A stretch of 64,000 nt of DNA. Source: Drechmeria coniospora (lineage: Eukaryota; Ascomycota; Sordariomycetes; Hypocreales; Ophiocordycipitaceae). The position numbers and the translations under genes are program-made. How positions within the stretch are numbered: position 1 is the stretch's first letter; each line of letters opens with the position of its first letter. Positions 35,788-46,070 of the stretch are shown piece by piece. Location of the stretch: contig NC_054389.1 in assembly GCF_001625195.1 (NCBI RefSeq), positions 6,444,520-6,508,519 on the forward strand. Reading direction: 5' to 3'. A model generated the notes under the pieces. That model made no database searches. It was not told the DNA's origin and worked only from the letters and a program-made list of their open reading frames with translations.

Positions 35788-37278
35788 ATGTACAGCTGTC
35801 GTATCAACGATAACAGCAGTAGACTGCCCGCCGTCGAGGAGGAGGCACCGCCGCCGCCCTACCTGGCGACAGACCTGCACTCAGCATCAGATGGCGGCCC
35901 TTGCACTCAAATCACACACACCATCGTCTCGTCCGGTCTGTCGCAGGATTCTTCACCGACGACGACGGGCGTGTCCTTCTACACACCGCCCGACACTCCG
36001 CAATCCGCTGTGGACCCGCAGCCGCACTCCGGCGCCACCCCGAACCATGATTACGATTGCTGGGCATATTGGCCTGGACCTCCCGTTCCTCCGGCGGCCC
36101 CACCAATCGAATCACTAGCACCAGCATGTGCCGTATATGACGATGCGGGCGGCAGTTCGACGTCAGTCGGCATCCCTCAACAGCTAGGCTGCGCGGCGCA
36201 GAGCGCGACGGCGCAGGTCGGAGATGCCGCAGCCTTGGGCAGACATGATGCCTTTGTCGATCCAATTCGTTGCTGCGCCGTAGCTCATACTTGTAGTTGC
36301 CATGGGCTGGACGGCCGCGGACGAGGACGTCATTTCGACCACATGGCGAACCGCCCACGATCTGGTTCGGTAGACTCGGTCAGCTCAACATCTTCAGACT
36401 CTTCAGTGTCTTCCGTCGGATCGTTTCCCGACTACGACGATATCAAGGATCGGCAACTACCTCTCGTCGTCGCCCGCCTCCAAGAGTGGATCTCTCGGCC
36501 GAAGCAGCAGTGCTCCAAGAGGGAGATGAAGCAGTTCAAGCTGGAACTCGGAAGGGCCAAGCACTCCCCAAAGGGCCGCCATATAGGGCCCAGTATTGAT
36601 AGGGAGTTGCTCAAAGTACAGGCCAAGATGCTGCTTACCCAGTGGAAGCGTCTTCGGAAGGCACGCAGAAACGTCGAACGGGCTGAGAAGAAAATAAGAC
36701 GCGCCAGTCGCAAGGCGGAGAGGAGGGAGCGTAAGAGCAGCAGGAAAGAGATGAAGAAAGCCCGTCGGGAGGTCAAAAGAAGCCGGTGCTGTGCGCCTCG
36801 TCGTCTTTCGGACACGTTGCCAGATCTCGCATCACCATCACTGCCAGTCGCTCCTGCCGCGCAAGCTCGTGGAAGTTCGAGTGCTCCTGCCGGCTCATTG
36901 CATGCACCGCATATCTGCCGCAAAGGTGCTGGGAAGAATATCCGTTGCTATGGTTGCCTGGATTGGGACTCAGACACATTCTACCCAGGTTGCAGCCTCG
37001 GTGAATCGTCCGGAGACTCGCAATGTCACGATACCTTCATTGCCTTAGGGACTATGCACGATATCCACGACGGACGGGAGACGACGGAGGCGACTTTCCG
37101 CTCCAACGGCGAATCGGTGGCCAAGCATGATAGCGCGGACGAGACCCCCCACATGATAAACATGACCAGTTTCGTCGTCGACGGCGAGATGAGGAGCACG
37201 GAGAAGGCACTGGAGGCGCTGACGGAGAACCTCGTGGAGATGGGCGTCGACGACAAAGGGGTCTGTCCAGGCAAGTGA
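35788..37278 (+). CDS. Unrecognised protein with a basic helical segment
   Basis: An uninterrupted 496-residue frame; I do not recognise the family. The first ATG is at 35788. The N-terminal 110 residues are Pro/Ser/Thr-rich and probably disordered (EEEAPPPPYLATD). Residues about 200-225 form a Ser-rich run (SVDSVSSTSSDSSVSSVGS). Residues about 280-333 form a highly charged, Arg/Lys-rich helix (RKARRNVERAEKKIRRASRKAERRERK) that could be a coiled coil, nucleic-acid binder or nuclear localisation region. The C-terminus has a Cys/His-containing stretch (HICRKGAGKNIRCYGCLDWD) and a short helix KALEALTENLVEMGV. Codon use and length argue for a real gene. Introns cannot be excluded. No function is proposed. 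Confidence 0.7.
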   Translation: MYSCRINDNSSRLPAVEEEAPPPPYLATDLHSASDGGPCTQITHTIVSSGLSQDSSPTTTGVSFYTPPDTPQSAVDPQPHSGATPNHDYDCWAYWPGPPVPPAAPPIESLAPACAVYDDAGGSSTSVGIPQQLGCAAQSATAQVGDAAALGRHDAFVDPIRCCAVAHTCSCHGLDGRGRGRHFDHMANRPRSGSVDSVSSTSSDSSVSSVGSFPDYDDIKDRQLPLVVARLQEWISRPKQQCSKREMKQFKLELGRAKHSPKGRHIGPSIDRELLKVQAKMLLTQWKRLRKARRNVERAEKKIRRASRKAERRERKSSRKEMKKARREVKRSRCCAPRRLSDTLPDLASPSLPVAPAAQARGSSSAPAGSLHAPHICRKGAGKNIRCYGCLDWDSDTFYPGCSLGESSGDSQCHDTFIALGTMHDIHDGRETTEATFRSNGESVAKHDSADETPHMINMTSFVVDGEMRSTEKALEALTENLVEMGVDDKGVCPGK

Positions 37279-37872
37279 GCTGGTAGTATGCGGCGACCAG
37301 CATCGTGACGGACACTGCGAAATCTTGACCGTCCGTGATGACGGCACCTTGGGAGGACTGCACACATCGAATGGGCAGCATGCGTAGGGTGTGCGGTATC
37401 TGTGCAGTATGCCACGGCCTGTTCTGTTCTGTTCTGTTCTGCTCTGCTCTGCTCTGCTCTGCTCTGCTCTGCTCTGTTCTGTTCTGTTCTGTTCTGTTCT
37501 GTTCTGTTCTGTTCTGTTCTGTTCTGTTCTGTTCTGTTCTGTTCTGTTCTGTTCTGTTCTGTTCTGTTCTGTTCTGTTCTGTTCTGTGCTGTGCTGTGCT
37601 GTGCTGTGCTGTGCTGTGCTGCGAAATGACAAGCTCATGTCCCACCGGCCAGCACGCTTCGTCCATCGATATTCTCGTCATATTCTCGTGCATTGTACCT
37701 CTCCCACCAGCCAAAACGTTGATGCTTTTTGTCTATCCTTCGGCATGCATGCATGCCTACCCGCCCGCCCCAGGCAGCCAGTATGCTGTATCTTGTTCGG
37801 ATGCTCGGAACCAGATTGCAACCGCAATAGAAGCAACACAATTCTCTCAAAAGAAGACTCCCCACCACCGAG
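37279..37872. other. Intergenic 3' region containing a pentanucleotide array
   Basis: Lies between two convergent genes and is dominated by the 200-bp GTTCT-family array at 37421-37620. The long Cys/Ser/Phe-repeat frames across it are by-products of the repeat. Confidence 0.8.
37421..37620. repeat. Block-structured pentanucleotide microsatellite, 40 units
   Basis: Exactly 200 bp made of four pure blocks: (GTTCT)4, (GCTCT)7, (GTTCT)22, (GTGCT)7. No unit departs from its block. Each variant unit differs from GTTCT by one base. All six reading frames stay open across most of it because five is not a multiple of three. Confidence 0.97.
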
Positions 37873-38744
37873 CTACTTGCTCTCGTTCTTCTCCACCAGA
37901 TCCCCGACACCGAGTCCCCTGCCGACCGCAACCTTGACCTTTTTCCCCACTGCCTTGGCCTGGGTCGCCTTACCGTTCATGGCCGGATCGCGGCCGACCT
38001 CGCCGACAGCTTCCCCCTCGTCCACGTCGTGAGAACCGCCGCCGTTGGTTGCGGCCTGCTCGCCGGTCTTCTCGTCGGCATCGACGTCGTCGGCATCGGC
38101 AATCTCGTCAATCTGGCTACGGATGCTGTCAAGGTCTAGGCGCATGCAGAAAGCGTCCTCGCCATCGGCGTAGTACTTGGCCTCGGTCTTCTCGATCTTG
38201 AAGCGTAGCGTCGTCTCGTACAGGTGCCGGGCTGCCGTGTTGGACACGCGCACGTGCAGCGAGACGTACTTGGCCTGGAACGTTTCCACCATGGCGAGCT
38301 CTGGAGTCTACCCGTCAGCAAGGAAGGGGAGTTCTACTTCGGACTCTGATGGCACGGGGGGCCGCCGAGGATGGGTGGATGGAAGGAAGGAAAGGTGACC
38401 GAACGGGGACGGGGACGGAGAGGGAACGTACGGCTCTGACGCATGAGCTTCTCGGCAATGCCCAGTCGCCGGTGCGTCCTCATCACGCTCAAGCTTGTGA
38501 TATGGCCGTGCGGCACACCATCAGCCGGTTCCTCCTCCATCTTGGCGAGCACGTAGCCGACAATCTTGGGATAGTCGTACGGCCCCCGCCGCGGACGGCT
38601 CGCGTCGACGGCCACGAAGCTCAGCTGCGGCCATGACAGCGCATGGTACAGGTAGTACTTGAGGAAGTAGTTCTCCGGAAGGTTCTGCAAGTTTGCATGC
38701 TGAATCAGGGGCAGGTCCGCGCTGGTGAGGAGCCGGATGTCCAT
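37873..38744 (-). CDS. ARD1: N-terminal acetyltransferase A catalytic subunit (Ard1/Naa10)
   Basis: GNAT-fold catalytic subunit of the ribosome-associated NatA complex, acetylating N-terminal Ser, Ala, Thr and similar residues. Two exons, 38432-38744 and 37873-38300, give 246 residues. The GNAT core opens [44 protein letters not shown] and continues [39 protein letters not shown] (acetyl-CoA loop RRLGIA), then [21 protein letters not shown] and [34 protein letters not shown]. The intron donor is GTACGT and the acceptor TCCAG; an upstream TAG acceptor would break the frame. The C-terminal tail (about residues 170-246) is acidic then basic and longer than in yeast Ard1, as is common in filamentous fungi. 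Confidence 0.95.
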
Positions 38745-39549
38745 GACGGCCGCCCGTTGACTGGAATGCGGTGGCCGTTTCTCCTTCGGCGCCCAGAGAC
38801 GGAAAGCGAGTGATGGGCGAGCCTGTCGGCCGTGTCGACGGTGCCGCGCTCCTCTGTCGGTCTTCGATCGGTCCTTTGCCCTTTGTCTGTCCGTCGCCAG
38901 CCGCGGGGAGGCGAGTCGAGCGTGGTGTCGCGAACGAAAAATGTCGAGGAGAAAAGACGGGAGGAGAGTTAGGCGGGATTGATGAGGATCGGAGTCGACA
39001 AGCCATCAACTGGAAATTCTGTCCCCCCTCCACCCTCCTGAGCTATGAGCAAGCCTACGGGGCTTTTGTGGACCCATACGGCCCCGTTGCACGCTGTAAT
39101 AACTCGTACCAACTTGAACTCGTTGCTTACCACTAATTCGCACAGTACAGTAATGGTAGTCGCTACAGTGTATTGCTCCACGCTAGCAAGTACTAAATAA
39201 TACTAATTCCGGCGCTCGCTGCCCGTGTCTCCGCCATAGTCTCCCGTCTGCTGTAAGTTGAAGTAAGCGCTCGAAATTAACACCTGTACTCCGTACTGAT
39301 GATAATCCTTTCCAAACGGGTCAAGCTTTCACTGTACGCTGCTCAGCTCATTATTACTCAAGACGAACGTCCGTTCTGAAGAATTATTTGCTCGCCATCA
39401 TCTCCAAGTACAGTACATGACTAGACGTCTCATGTCTCGCTGCCCATGATTCTTGCTCGCCCACCCCCCCCTCAAACAACGCCTTAGTCCGTCGTAATTC
39501 GTCCAGCGTCAAGGCGGCACCAACCTTCATCGATTCCGCATCGGCCGCG
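38745..39549. other. Intergenic region between ARD1 and MetRS genes
   Basis: No gene recognised. TACTCCGTAC occurs near 39288, with GTAC-rich words at 39130-39200. The left end is the ARD1 promoter. Confidence 0.6.
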
Positions 39550-41508
39550 CTACTGCTTGCCCCGGATGGGCAACTCTTTCGTCACCTCTGCCGCCGTCCC
39601 GTCCTTCTGGGTCTGGGCCTTGGCATCCGTACCGGCAGCCCCCTTCTCCGCCGGCTCGTTCGCCGCTGCGGCCGTCTTCTTTTCCAGCGCTGCCTTGGCC
39701 GCCTCCGCTGCCTTGGCCGCCTTCTTCGCCTTCTTCTTCTCCTTCTCCTCTTGCTTCTTCTTCTTTGCCGCCTCCTCGGCGGCGCGCGACTCGGCCGATC
39801 CGCCGTAGGCCTCCTTCCATTCCGCCACCTTCTTGTCCTCTATCCGCGTGAACAGATGGGCGGCCTTGCCAATCTTGTGGCCACCCTTGAGCGCCTCCGG
39901 TTCCCAGGTGTCCGGTATGAATCCCATGCTCGCGTTGAGCTGCTCGCAGATCGCCTCGGCCGTCGACGGCATGTACGGTGAGGCTAGGCAAGCCAGCAGG
40001 TGGCAGAGGTTCAGTGCCAGTCCGATGACGGTGTGCGTCCGCTCCTTCTTCTCCACGAGATTCGTGTTGTCCAGACGATGCTGCAGCAGGAGGTTGCCCT
40101 CGCTGCTGATTTCCATAAGTTTCTTGACGCCGGCGCGCAGGTGGACGGCTTCCATCAGGTCGACGTATTCTTTCAGCAACGTGTTGACCCGGCCAATCCA
40201 GGCGGCAAAGTCAAAGGTCTCGTCCGAGTACGAGGCGGAAAAGACCGGAACGGTGCTGTCGCACTTGGCGTTCACAAACTTGACGATGCGGTTCACAAAG
40301 TTGCCAAAGTTGGCCAGCAGCTCGCTGTTGTTGGCGAGCGCAAACGAGTGCCACTCGAACTGGGTATCGCTCGTCTCGGGACGGTTCGAGAGAAGGTAGT
40401 ATCTCCACACCGACGACGAGATGCCGATATCCTTGACCTGGTTGCCAAACACGCCGATCCCGCGCGACTTGGAGAATTTGCCGTTCTCGTAGTTGAGGTA
40501 CTCCGTCGTCGACAGGTGGTTGAGCATCGTCCAGTTGTATCCGGTACCGATCTCGGAGCCGGGAAAGATGACGGTGTGGAAGGGGACGTTGTCCTTGCCC
40601 ATGAACTGGTAGAGCGTGACGTCGTTCGGGTTCTTCCACCACTGCTCCCACTCGTCGGTGTAGTTTGCCGTGATGGAGGGGTACCCTATGCAGGCGTCGA
40701 ACCAGACGTAAATCACCTTCTTCTCATAGCCAGGCAACGGGATTGGCACGCCCCATTTGAGATCTCGGGTGATGCTGCGGCCCTCGAGGCCTTTCGTCAG
40801 CCAGGACTGCGTGATGCTGACGCCGTTCTGTGGCCAGCCATGCTTCTTGTGCGCTTCCAGAAACCACTTCTCGATGTCTGGCTGGAGCTTGTCGAGCTTC
40901 ATGAAAATGTGCTTCGTGTCCCTCGGCACCGGCTGGGCACCGTCGATCTTGCACCGCGGTTTGATGAGCTCGAAGGGATCGAGCAGGCCGCCGCACTTGT
41001 CACACTGATCTCCTCTCGCATCGTCGTAGCCGCACTTGGGGCAGGTGCCCTCGACGAATCGATCGGCAAGATATCCGTCGTGCTTCTCGCAGTACGGCTG
41101 CGTCGTCGTCCGCTCTTCGAGAAAGCCCTTCTCGTGCAGTTTCAGAAATATGTCCTGGACAATCTCCGTCTGCTTCTCCGTCGTGGTGCGTCCAAAATAG
41201 TCGAAGCCGATCTCGAACCAGTCGTAGACCTCCTTGTGCTTGACGTGGAACTCGTCGCAGAGCGCCTGGGGAGTTTGGCCCGTCTCGAGCGCCTTGGTCT
41301 CCGTTGCCGTGCCGTACTCGTCGGTGCCGCAGATGTACAGCGTCGGACGGTTGCGCAGCTTGCTGAAGCGAGAGAAGACATCGGCGCTCAGGACGCTTCC
41401 GACGATGTTTCCTAGATGGGGGACGTTGTTGACGTAAGGCAAGGCGCTCGTGATGAGCGTGTTCTTTTTGCCCTTGACGGGAAGGATTGGGTTGTTTTCG
41501 ACAGCCAT
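39550..41508 (-). CDS. MES1: Methionyl-tRNA synthetase, cytosolic
   Basis: Class I aminoacyl-tRNA synthetase charging tRNA-Met. Single exon of 652 residues from the ATG at 41508. The HIGH-like motif lies in PYVNNVPHLGNIVG (about residues 24-37) and the KMSKS-like motif is KFSKSRG (about residue 345). The zinc-binding insert CPKCGYDDARGDQCDKCGG is at about 155-173, and the Met-pocket stretch YVWFDACIGYPSIT follows it. The anticodon-binding helical domain occupies roughly 400-565. The C-terminal 80 residues are almost pure Lys/Ala/Glu (KKKKQEEKEKKKAKKAAKAAEAAKAALEKK-like) and look like a general tRNA-binding extension; yeast Mes1 instead has an N-terminal Arc1-binding domain, absent here. A TGAGTCA heptamer stands 148 bp upstream of the start. 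Confidence 0.96.
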   Translation of the reverse strand: MAVENNPILPVKGKKNTLITSALPYVNNVPHLGNIVGSVLSADVFSRFSKLRNRPTLYICGTDEYGTATETKALETGQTPQALCDEFHVKHKEVYDWFEIGFDYFGRTTTEKQTEIVQDIFLKLHEKGFLEERTTTQPYCEKHDGYLADRFVEGTCPKCGYDDARGDQCDKCGGLLDPFELIKPRCKIDGAQPVPRDTKHIFMKLDKLQPDIEKWFLEAHKKHGWPQNGVSITQSWLTKGLEGRSITRDLKWGVPIPLPGYEKKVIYVWFDACIGYPSITANYTDEWEQWWKNPNDVTLYQFMGKDNVPFHTVIFPGSEIGTGYNWTMLNHLSTTEYLNYENGKFSKSRGIGVFGNQVKDIGISSSVWRYYLLSNRPETSDTQFEWHSFALANNSELLANFGNFVNRIVKFVNAKCDSTVPVFSASYSDETFDFAAWIGRVNTLLKEYVDLMEAVHLRAGVKKLMEISSEGNLLLQHRLDNTNLVEKKERTHTVIGLALNLCHLLACLASPYMPSTAEAICEQLNASMGFIPDTWEPEALKGGHKIGKAAHLFTRIEDKKVAEWKEAYGGSAESRAAEEAAKKKKQEEKEKKKAKKAAKAAEAAKAALEKKTAAAANEPAEKGAAGTDAKAQTQKDGTAAEVTKELPIRGKQ

Positions 41509-42262
41509 TTCGGAATGAGCTGTTGTCCTGCGGTCAAGGAAGCCGCTGCTGGTCGATAATGGCAGTGCCGAAATATATCAGGGACAGAACAGAAGACAAA
41601 TCAATCACGCACGCTTGAAGAATAAGCTTGGCAGCCTGTCGTCCTTTGAATTGGCTGAGTCACAAACTCTATCTCGATCTCGCACCTGATGGAGGGGCAC
41701 TGGTCACGTGTGAGGGGCAGCTTCTCTCAGCAAACTCGGCGTACTTACTATTAATACGTCAGTACTAGGAACTTGGATCTGTTGCAGCCGAGCCAGGTAC
41801 GGATCTTACAACGGATGATCCGTAGGAGGAGAAAAATTACATCTTAAGACATGGAGCAAAGTTTTGCTTCATTGGATCTGTGCCATGCCGCACGAGCATA
41901 TCATAGTGCTCCGTGACCGTGACGTGGGCAAAGAGGATCCGTTGCCTATCCGTATTGGGGTTGGACGAGTGTTGGGCTCTCCAAACTCGGTATCAGTCGC
42001 AGTGTTTGAAGTCTGGAATGGATCAAATGAATATTTGCAGTGCCAATTGGCATGAAAACTCGTAGTAAAATAGTATGCATAAGCTGTGGTGCGAGTGATT
42101 ATTCGCCGCTTGCATATATCATTCGAGATGCCGTGACTCGTACTACTGGTGCAAAGAACCCCAAAATCATCCATCTCCAATGATCGGATTCCGGACCCTC
42201 CGCGCCCCTTCACCATCCATCCAACAACGCGTCACAACGTCGGCCGTCTTTCTCGCACAGCC
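41509..42262. other. Divergent intergenic region, MetRS / LTO1
   Basis: No gene recognised; contains the promoters of both genes and the TGAGTCA heptamer at 41656-41662. Confidence 0.6.
41656..41662. promoter_or_regulatory. TGAGTCA heptamer (Gcn4/CPC1-type site) upstream of MetRS
   Basis: TGAGTCA, the reverse complement of TGACTCA, at 148 bp before the MetRS start codon. It is the optimal consensus for the bZIP activator Gcn4/CPC1 of the amino-acid starvation response. Binding is inferred from the consensus and from the kind of gene. Confidence 0.5.
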
Positions 42263-42706
42263 ATGTCAGACGACCCTCTGGGAGACGTTTTCAACATTGA
42301 GGATAAATTCTATCAAGAAGGCTACAAGCAAGGGCTTGAGGACGGCATCAAGGCCGGCCGAGTCGAAGGCCGTTCCTTTGGCCTGCAAAAGGGCTTCGAA
42401 AAGTTCCTCGAGAGCGGCCGTCTAGCCGGCAAGGCGGTCGTTTGGGCCAACAGGATACCGTCATCGACTGCGAACCAACCTGGTCCCACCAGCGGCGAGG
42501 GCAAGTCGGCGGAGTCGAAAGGCGTGTGCACACTACCGCCGCTGGCGAGCAATGCACGACTCGACAAGAACATCAAGATGGTGTATGCGCTCGTCGAACC
42601 AGATACGTTGTCTACAGAGAATACGGATGAGGCGGTCCAAGATTTCGACGACCGCCTGAAGCGGGCGCAGGGAAAGGCCAAGGTTGTCGAGCGGATGCTC
42701 GGCTGA
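42263..42706 (+). CDS. LTO1: Lto1 / ORAOV1 family protein
   Basis: Adaptor that, with Yae1, recruits the cytosolic Fe-S assembly machinery to the ribosome-recycling ATPase Rli1/ABCE1. Single exon, 147 residues from the ATG at 42263. The hallmark deca-GX3 motif is clear at about residues 16-62: EGYKQGLEDGIKAGRVEGRSFGLQKGF, then ESGRLAGKAV, with Gly every fourth residue. A low-complexity linker follows, then the helical C-terminus YALVEPDTLSTENTDEAVQDFDDRLKRAQGKAKVVERMLG. The yeast C-terminal Trp used for target recognition is not at the extreme end here; the protein ends in Leu-Gly. A longer reading from 42149 lacks conserved sequence and is probably leader. Confidence 0.9.
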   Translation: MSDDPLGDVFNIEDKFYQEGYKQGLEDGIKAGRVEGRSFGLQKGFEKFLESGRLAGKAVVWANRIPSSTANQPGPTSGEGKSAESKGVCTLPPLASNARLDKNIKMVYALVEPDTLSTENTDEAVQDFDDRLKRAQGKAKVVERMLG

Positions 42707-42914
42707 GAGGAGAACATCAGACTTCTACGGCGCAGGGTCGCCCAAGGGTCGCCTCACAGCGTTCACCATTGAGTTTCAAGAACGAGTTGGTAGACGGAGT
42801 TTTGAATGCCACAGGCGAACGCATTGGCAATCGTTCAAACATAGGGAACCAATCTAGACATTCCAAGCCAGTTCATCTTATGTACAGTATGCCACAACTC
42901 GCCCGCTATTCTCT

Positions 42915-43718
42915 CTATCGGAAGGACCTGCAGGGATATCTGTGAATCTGTCAGCAAACTCTGGTGATCCTTTTTCTTCTCCTCGTACTTTTCTCATCCA
43001 CACACACTCGCTCTCTCCTCTCTTCAGGGGTCGTCTCGGCTCACTCACCCTTCGGGGAACGCGTTCTCCTCGACCAGCTCGTACTTGTGCACATCCCACG
43101 ATCCGCTGGCCAGGCTCTGCCCGCTCGGTAGTGGCGGCAGCCCGTCCACAAATACACCCTGAGCGGCGGATTTGGGCGTCTTCTCGAGGCACTTGGCCAA
43201 GCCAGTCTCGGCCTTCTGCTTGGCGGTCACAAGCTGCTTCTCGCCAGCCTCGCCGATCAGCTCCATCTTGGGCTGGGCCGCGCTGCCGACCGTGAGGAGC
43301 TGTGCAAACTCGGTTTGGCCAACGACGCTTCGCCTCGGGTACGCACGACGGTTGTCGCGCTTCCAGTACGGGTTGTCGGCGATGTCGCCAGCGGGGAGCG
43401 TGACGGGGTCGTCGTAAGCAAGGGGGTCGTTGGAGCCCGGCGGCGGGTTGCGATACCACGGGTTGAGCGGGACACCGTTGGAGCGGTTCGCATCGATAGC
43501 GAAGACCTTTCGAAACACTTCCCAGATGCCCGTAGACTGAAGCGTTTGTTTCTAGCCGGCGTTTCGTCGTGTCAGCGGAAAATTGCCTTGCAAACGGAGG
43601 CAGCAGCAACCGATTGAGTCGACCGATTGAGGCTGCGATGCGGCATCAAATTGACGGACGGTACCTTTGAAAGGGGCATCAGGCCACCGACAGCCTTGGC
43701 CACCGCCTTGGACGACAT
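42915..43718 (-). CDS. NADH:ubiquinone oxidoreductase 21.3 kDa subunit (NUZM type)
   Basis: Accessory subunit of mitochondrial complex I found in fungi. Three exons, 43665-43718, 43049-43536 and 42915-42939 (25 nt), give 188 residues. The N-terminus reads MSSKAVAKAVGGLMPLSK and joins STGIWEVFRKVFAID. The body has NPWYRNPPPGSNDPLAYDDPVTLPAGDIADNPYWKRDNRRAYPR, then the helical GQTEFAQLLTVGSA. Without the last exon the frame would end six bases further on at PEG-stop directly at a GTGAGT donor; splicing to the CACAG acceptor instead gives the ending PEGYPCRSFR, and that ending agrees with what I recall of the family. A CTGAC branch site precedes the acceptor. Convergent with LTO1. Confidence 0.88.
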
Positions 43719-44189
43719 TTTCACGGCGTGATGGAAGATCAAGGCGATGTTGATGGAGGTGTTCCGAACTCGAAGTTGAAGTCAGGCCTGGCAGTCATTG
43801 CACCCAGTGGACAGCACATTGCTCAGTTAGCCGAGGTTCCGCCGAAGTTCAATCCGGCAAGGCACACACATAAGTGCATCAGGACGCCAAAGTCATCAAG
43901 GAGATGGAGGGAGCGATTGCGTGTTTAGTCTCTATTACATCTTGAGGAATAAAAAAATGAAGACAGATAGAAGACTCGGTTTATTCGGATAGGAAAGGGT
44001 GTTGACGTTCCATTGCGTTACGCTGCATGACCTCGTCGAGAAGATGCATTGAAGCTCATTACGAACTGGACGTATATTGCTACTATCCAAAGTGATGAGC
44101 TTTTTGTACGTACCACCAGCATGTTACAAGAAATATCGCTCGCTATTCTATTCCTGAATGCCCTGTGCCCTGCGCAAGACTTGCAGCAT
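43719..44189. other. Intergenic region
   Basis: No gene recognised; promoter of the complex I subunit at the left and 3' flank of DOT5 at the right. Confidence 0.6.
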
Positions 44190-44877
44190 TCATTTCTTCG
44201 ACTTCAACTCCTCCACCAAGGCCTTGACCCTCTCAACCGTGGCCGCTGGGCCGCCAGGCTCGGCGGCGAGGACCTTGCCATCCTTGCTAACAACAAAGAC
44301 GCCACGCTGAGTACCTTTGGGTTGCTTCTTGAGGCCGATGGCGGCGATGAGGGTTGCTTGCGGGTCGCACAGCAGCGGGTACGGAAGTTTCTGCTTCTCC
44401 TTGAAGTTCGTATTGGCCTTGGGTGAGTCGGTGCTGAGGCCGTAGATGGCGAGCCCGTCGGCCGTCAGGGGCTTGTACGAGTCGCGAAAAAGACAGACCT
44501 GGGTGGTGCCTGAACGCCCATCAGTTAGCAGGGGCACACCGGACGGTTGGCGCGGCGGACTCACATCCAGGGGTCGAGGCCTTGGGGTAGGTGAAGAGAA
44601 CGACGCCGGCCTTGCTCTGCTCGACAAGCTTCTTCAGGCTAGTCTTCTCGCCGTCGTTCGTCTCGACCTCGCCGCCGAAGTCGTCAAGGTTGAGGGCATC
44701 GCCCACGGCGACGGCTTGCTTGGCGACGGCCTTCTTGCTCTCCGCCGGCTTTGGGTCCTCCTTTGGGGCGGCAGCTTTCTTGGCCGGAGCCTGCTTCGCG
44801 GCAGCCTTCTTCTTCGCAGGCGGGGTAGGTGCAGGAGGAGGCTGGGGTGCCTTGCGCTTGCGAAGCTCGACAGGCAT
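44190..44877 (-). CDS. DOT5: Nuclear thiol peroxidase Dot5 (PrxQ/BCP peroxiredoxin)
   Basis: Peroxiredoxin reducing hydroperoxides; the yeast homologue is nuclear and was found as a disruptor of telomeric silencing. Two exons, 44565-44877 and 44190-44509, give 210 residues. The intron splits the peroxidatic Cys codon: STPG then C105, followed by TTQVCLFRDSY from the second exon, so Cys105 and the conserved Thr/Arg of the active site are all present. The Lys/Ala/Pro-rich N-terminus (KRKAPQPPPAPTPPAKKKAAAK) up to about residue 55 fits a nuclear targeting tail. The thioredoxin-like fold ends GVFVVSKDGKVLAAEPGGP. The first true ATG is at 44877; an upstream GTG-initiated extension is not credible. 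Confidence 0.94.
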
Positions 44878-46070
44878 TGCGATCGAGTGTGTTAGAACAA
44901 CAGACACGGGGCGCTGGAGGAGTGGGCAAAGTTAGCTTGGGAAACACGTTGGAGTTCCGCCTCTGCTTCAGCGCGGGATAAATGGAGCTGGTAGAAGCTT
45001 GGAGTGCGGTCGAACAGAGCGACGGACGGGAGATACTACGAGCCGAATTCCACAGCAAGCTACTAACCTAGCATGTACACAATATTATATACCGTTGGTA
45101 TCTCGGACGGAGAAGTGGTAGGCAGGTACTATAGTTTGTCGCAGTGAGGGACCGAAGCATGCGACAATGCGACCAATCATGTAGGTGTACGTCCGGTGCA
45201 GCCCGTAGGGCAACTTCACAGCAGCCGCCATTGCGGCCCGACACGGGCATTAGCAGTCGCTTGGTGGGACTAATTGACATGTCAATTTGCCCTGTATTTG
45301 TGCCTGCATCCGACTTACTGTAGGTACGGTACAGCACCAAGTTCCGAAGATTACTGCATGCACTTGTACTACAGGGTATTTGTAGGTACCAGGCATTATC
45401 GTACAATGTACTGTACGGAGCACAAGTAGAGTAAGTAAATGGCACCTAGTACAAGTACACCGGGAACAGATACGGGGCAAAATCACTTGTACATACAATT
45501 TGCAGTACTTGGTACTGCCCCAGGTACTCTACTCCGTACGGAGTACCTTGGGAGGCATTATCTACAAGTACTCCGCAGTACACGATAGTACCTGTAACAA
45601 TTTCTTCAGCGGGGACGCAGCACAGGTCGCCCGCCAGCTGGGCAACAGGGTCTGTTAGAGTCCTCCAGGGTCTGATTAGTGCTAACCTAGTACAGTTGGT
45701 CAGTACTTGTACAAGTACTGAGTACAGTAGGTGCCTATTCCCCTCTCCACCGAAGGGGGCCTTGCCGTTCATTGCCCTGTAGAGGCCATCAACGTTCCCT
45801 GAACATGACGTGATTGCACACGCAACGTACAACAACAGTACCGACTGCACATGTATCAATACTTGCTGGTGCCGGATACGACTGCATACTCGCCTGCTTC
45901 AGAAAATTGTCCGTCAATCCGGGCAGACGCAGCCAAACAAGACGTCGACTGTACTCGGAAGCCAACCTCAACTCACATCTCCTCCCCATCTCATCCCATC
46001 TCGTTTCACTTCTCATCACATCGCCGGTCGCCTGTGGTTCTCATTCGTCCAACCTCAAATCCTTCTTGTC
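44878..46070. other. Intergenic region with GTAC palindromes
   Basis: No gene recognised. GTAC words are dense at 45300-45740, including a perfect 16-nt palindrome TACTCCGTACGGAGTA at 45530-45545. Confidence 0.65.

Noticed and set aside
37335..38032. Long plus-strand frames of Cys/Ser/Val/Leu/Phe repeats and minus-strand Thr/Glu/Gln/Asn repeats
   Set aside because: They are translations of the GTTCT-family microsatellite, which stays open in all frames; no flanking coding signal exists.
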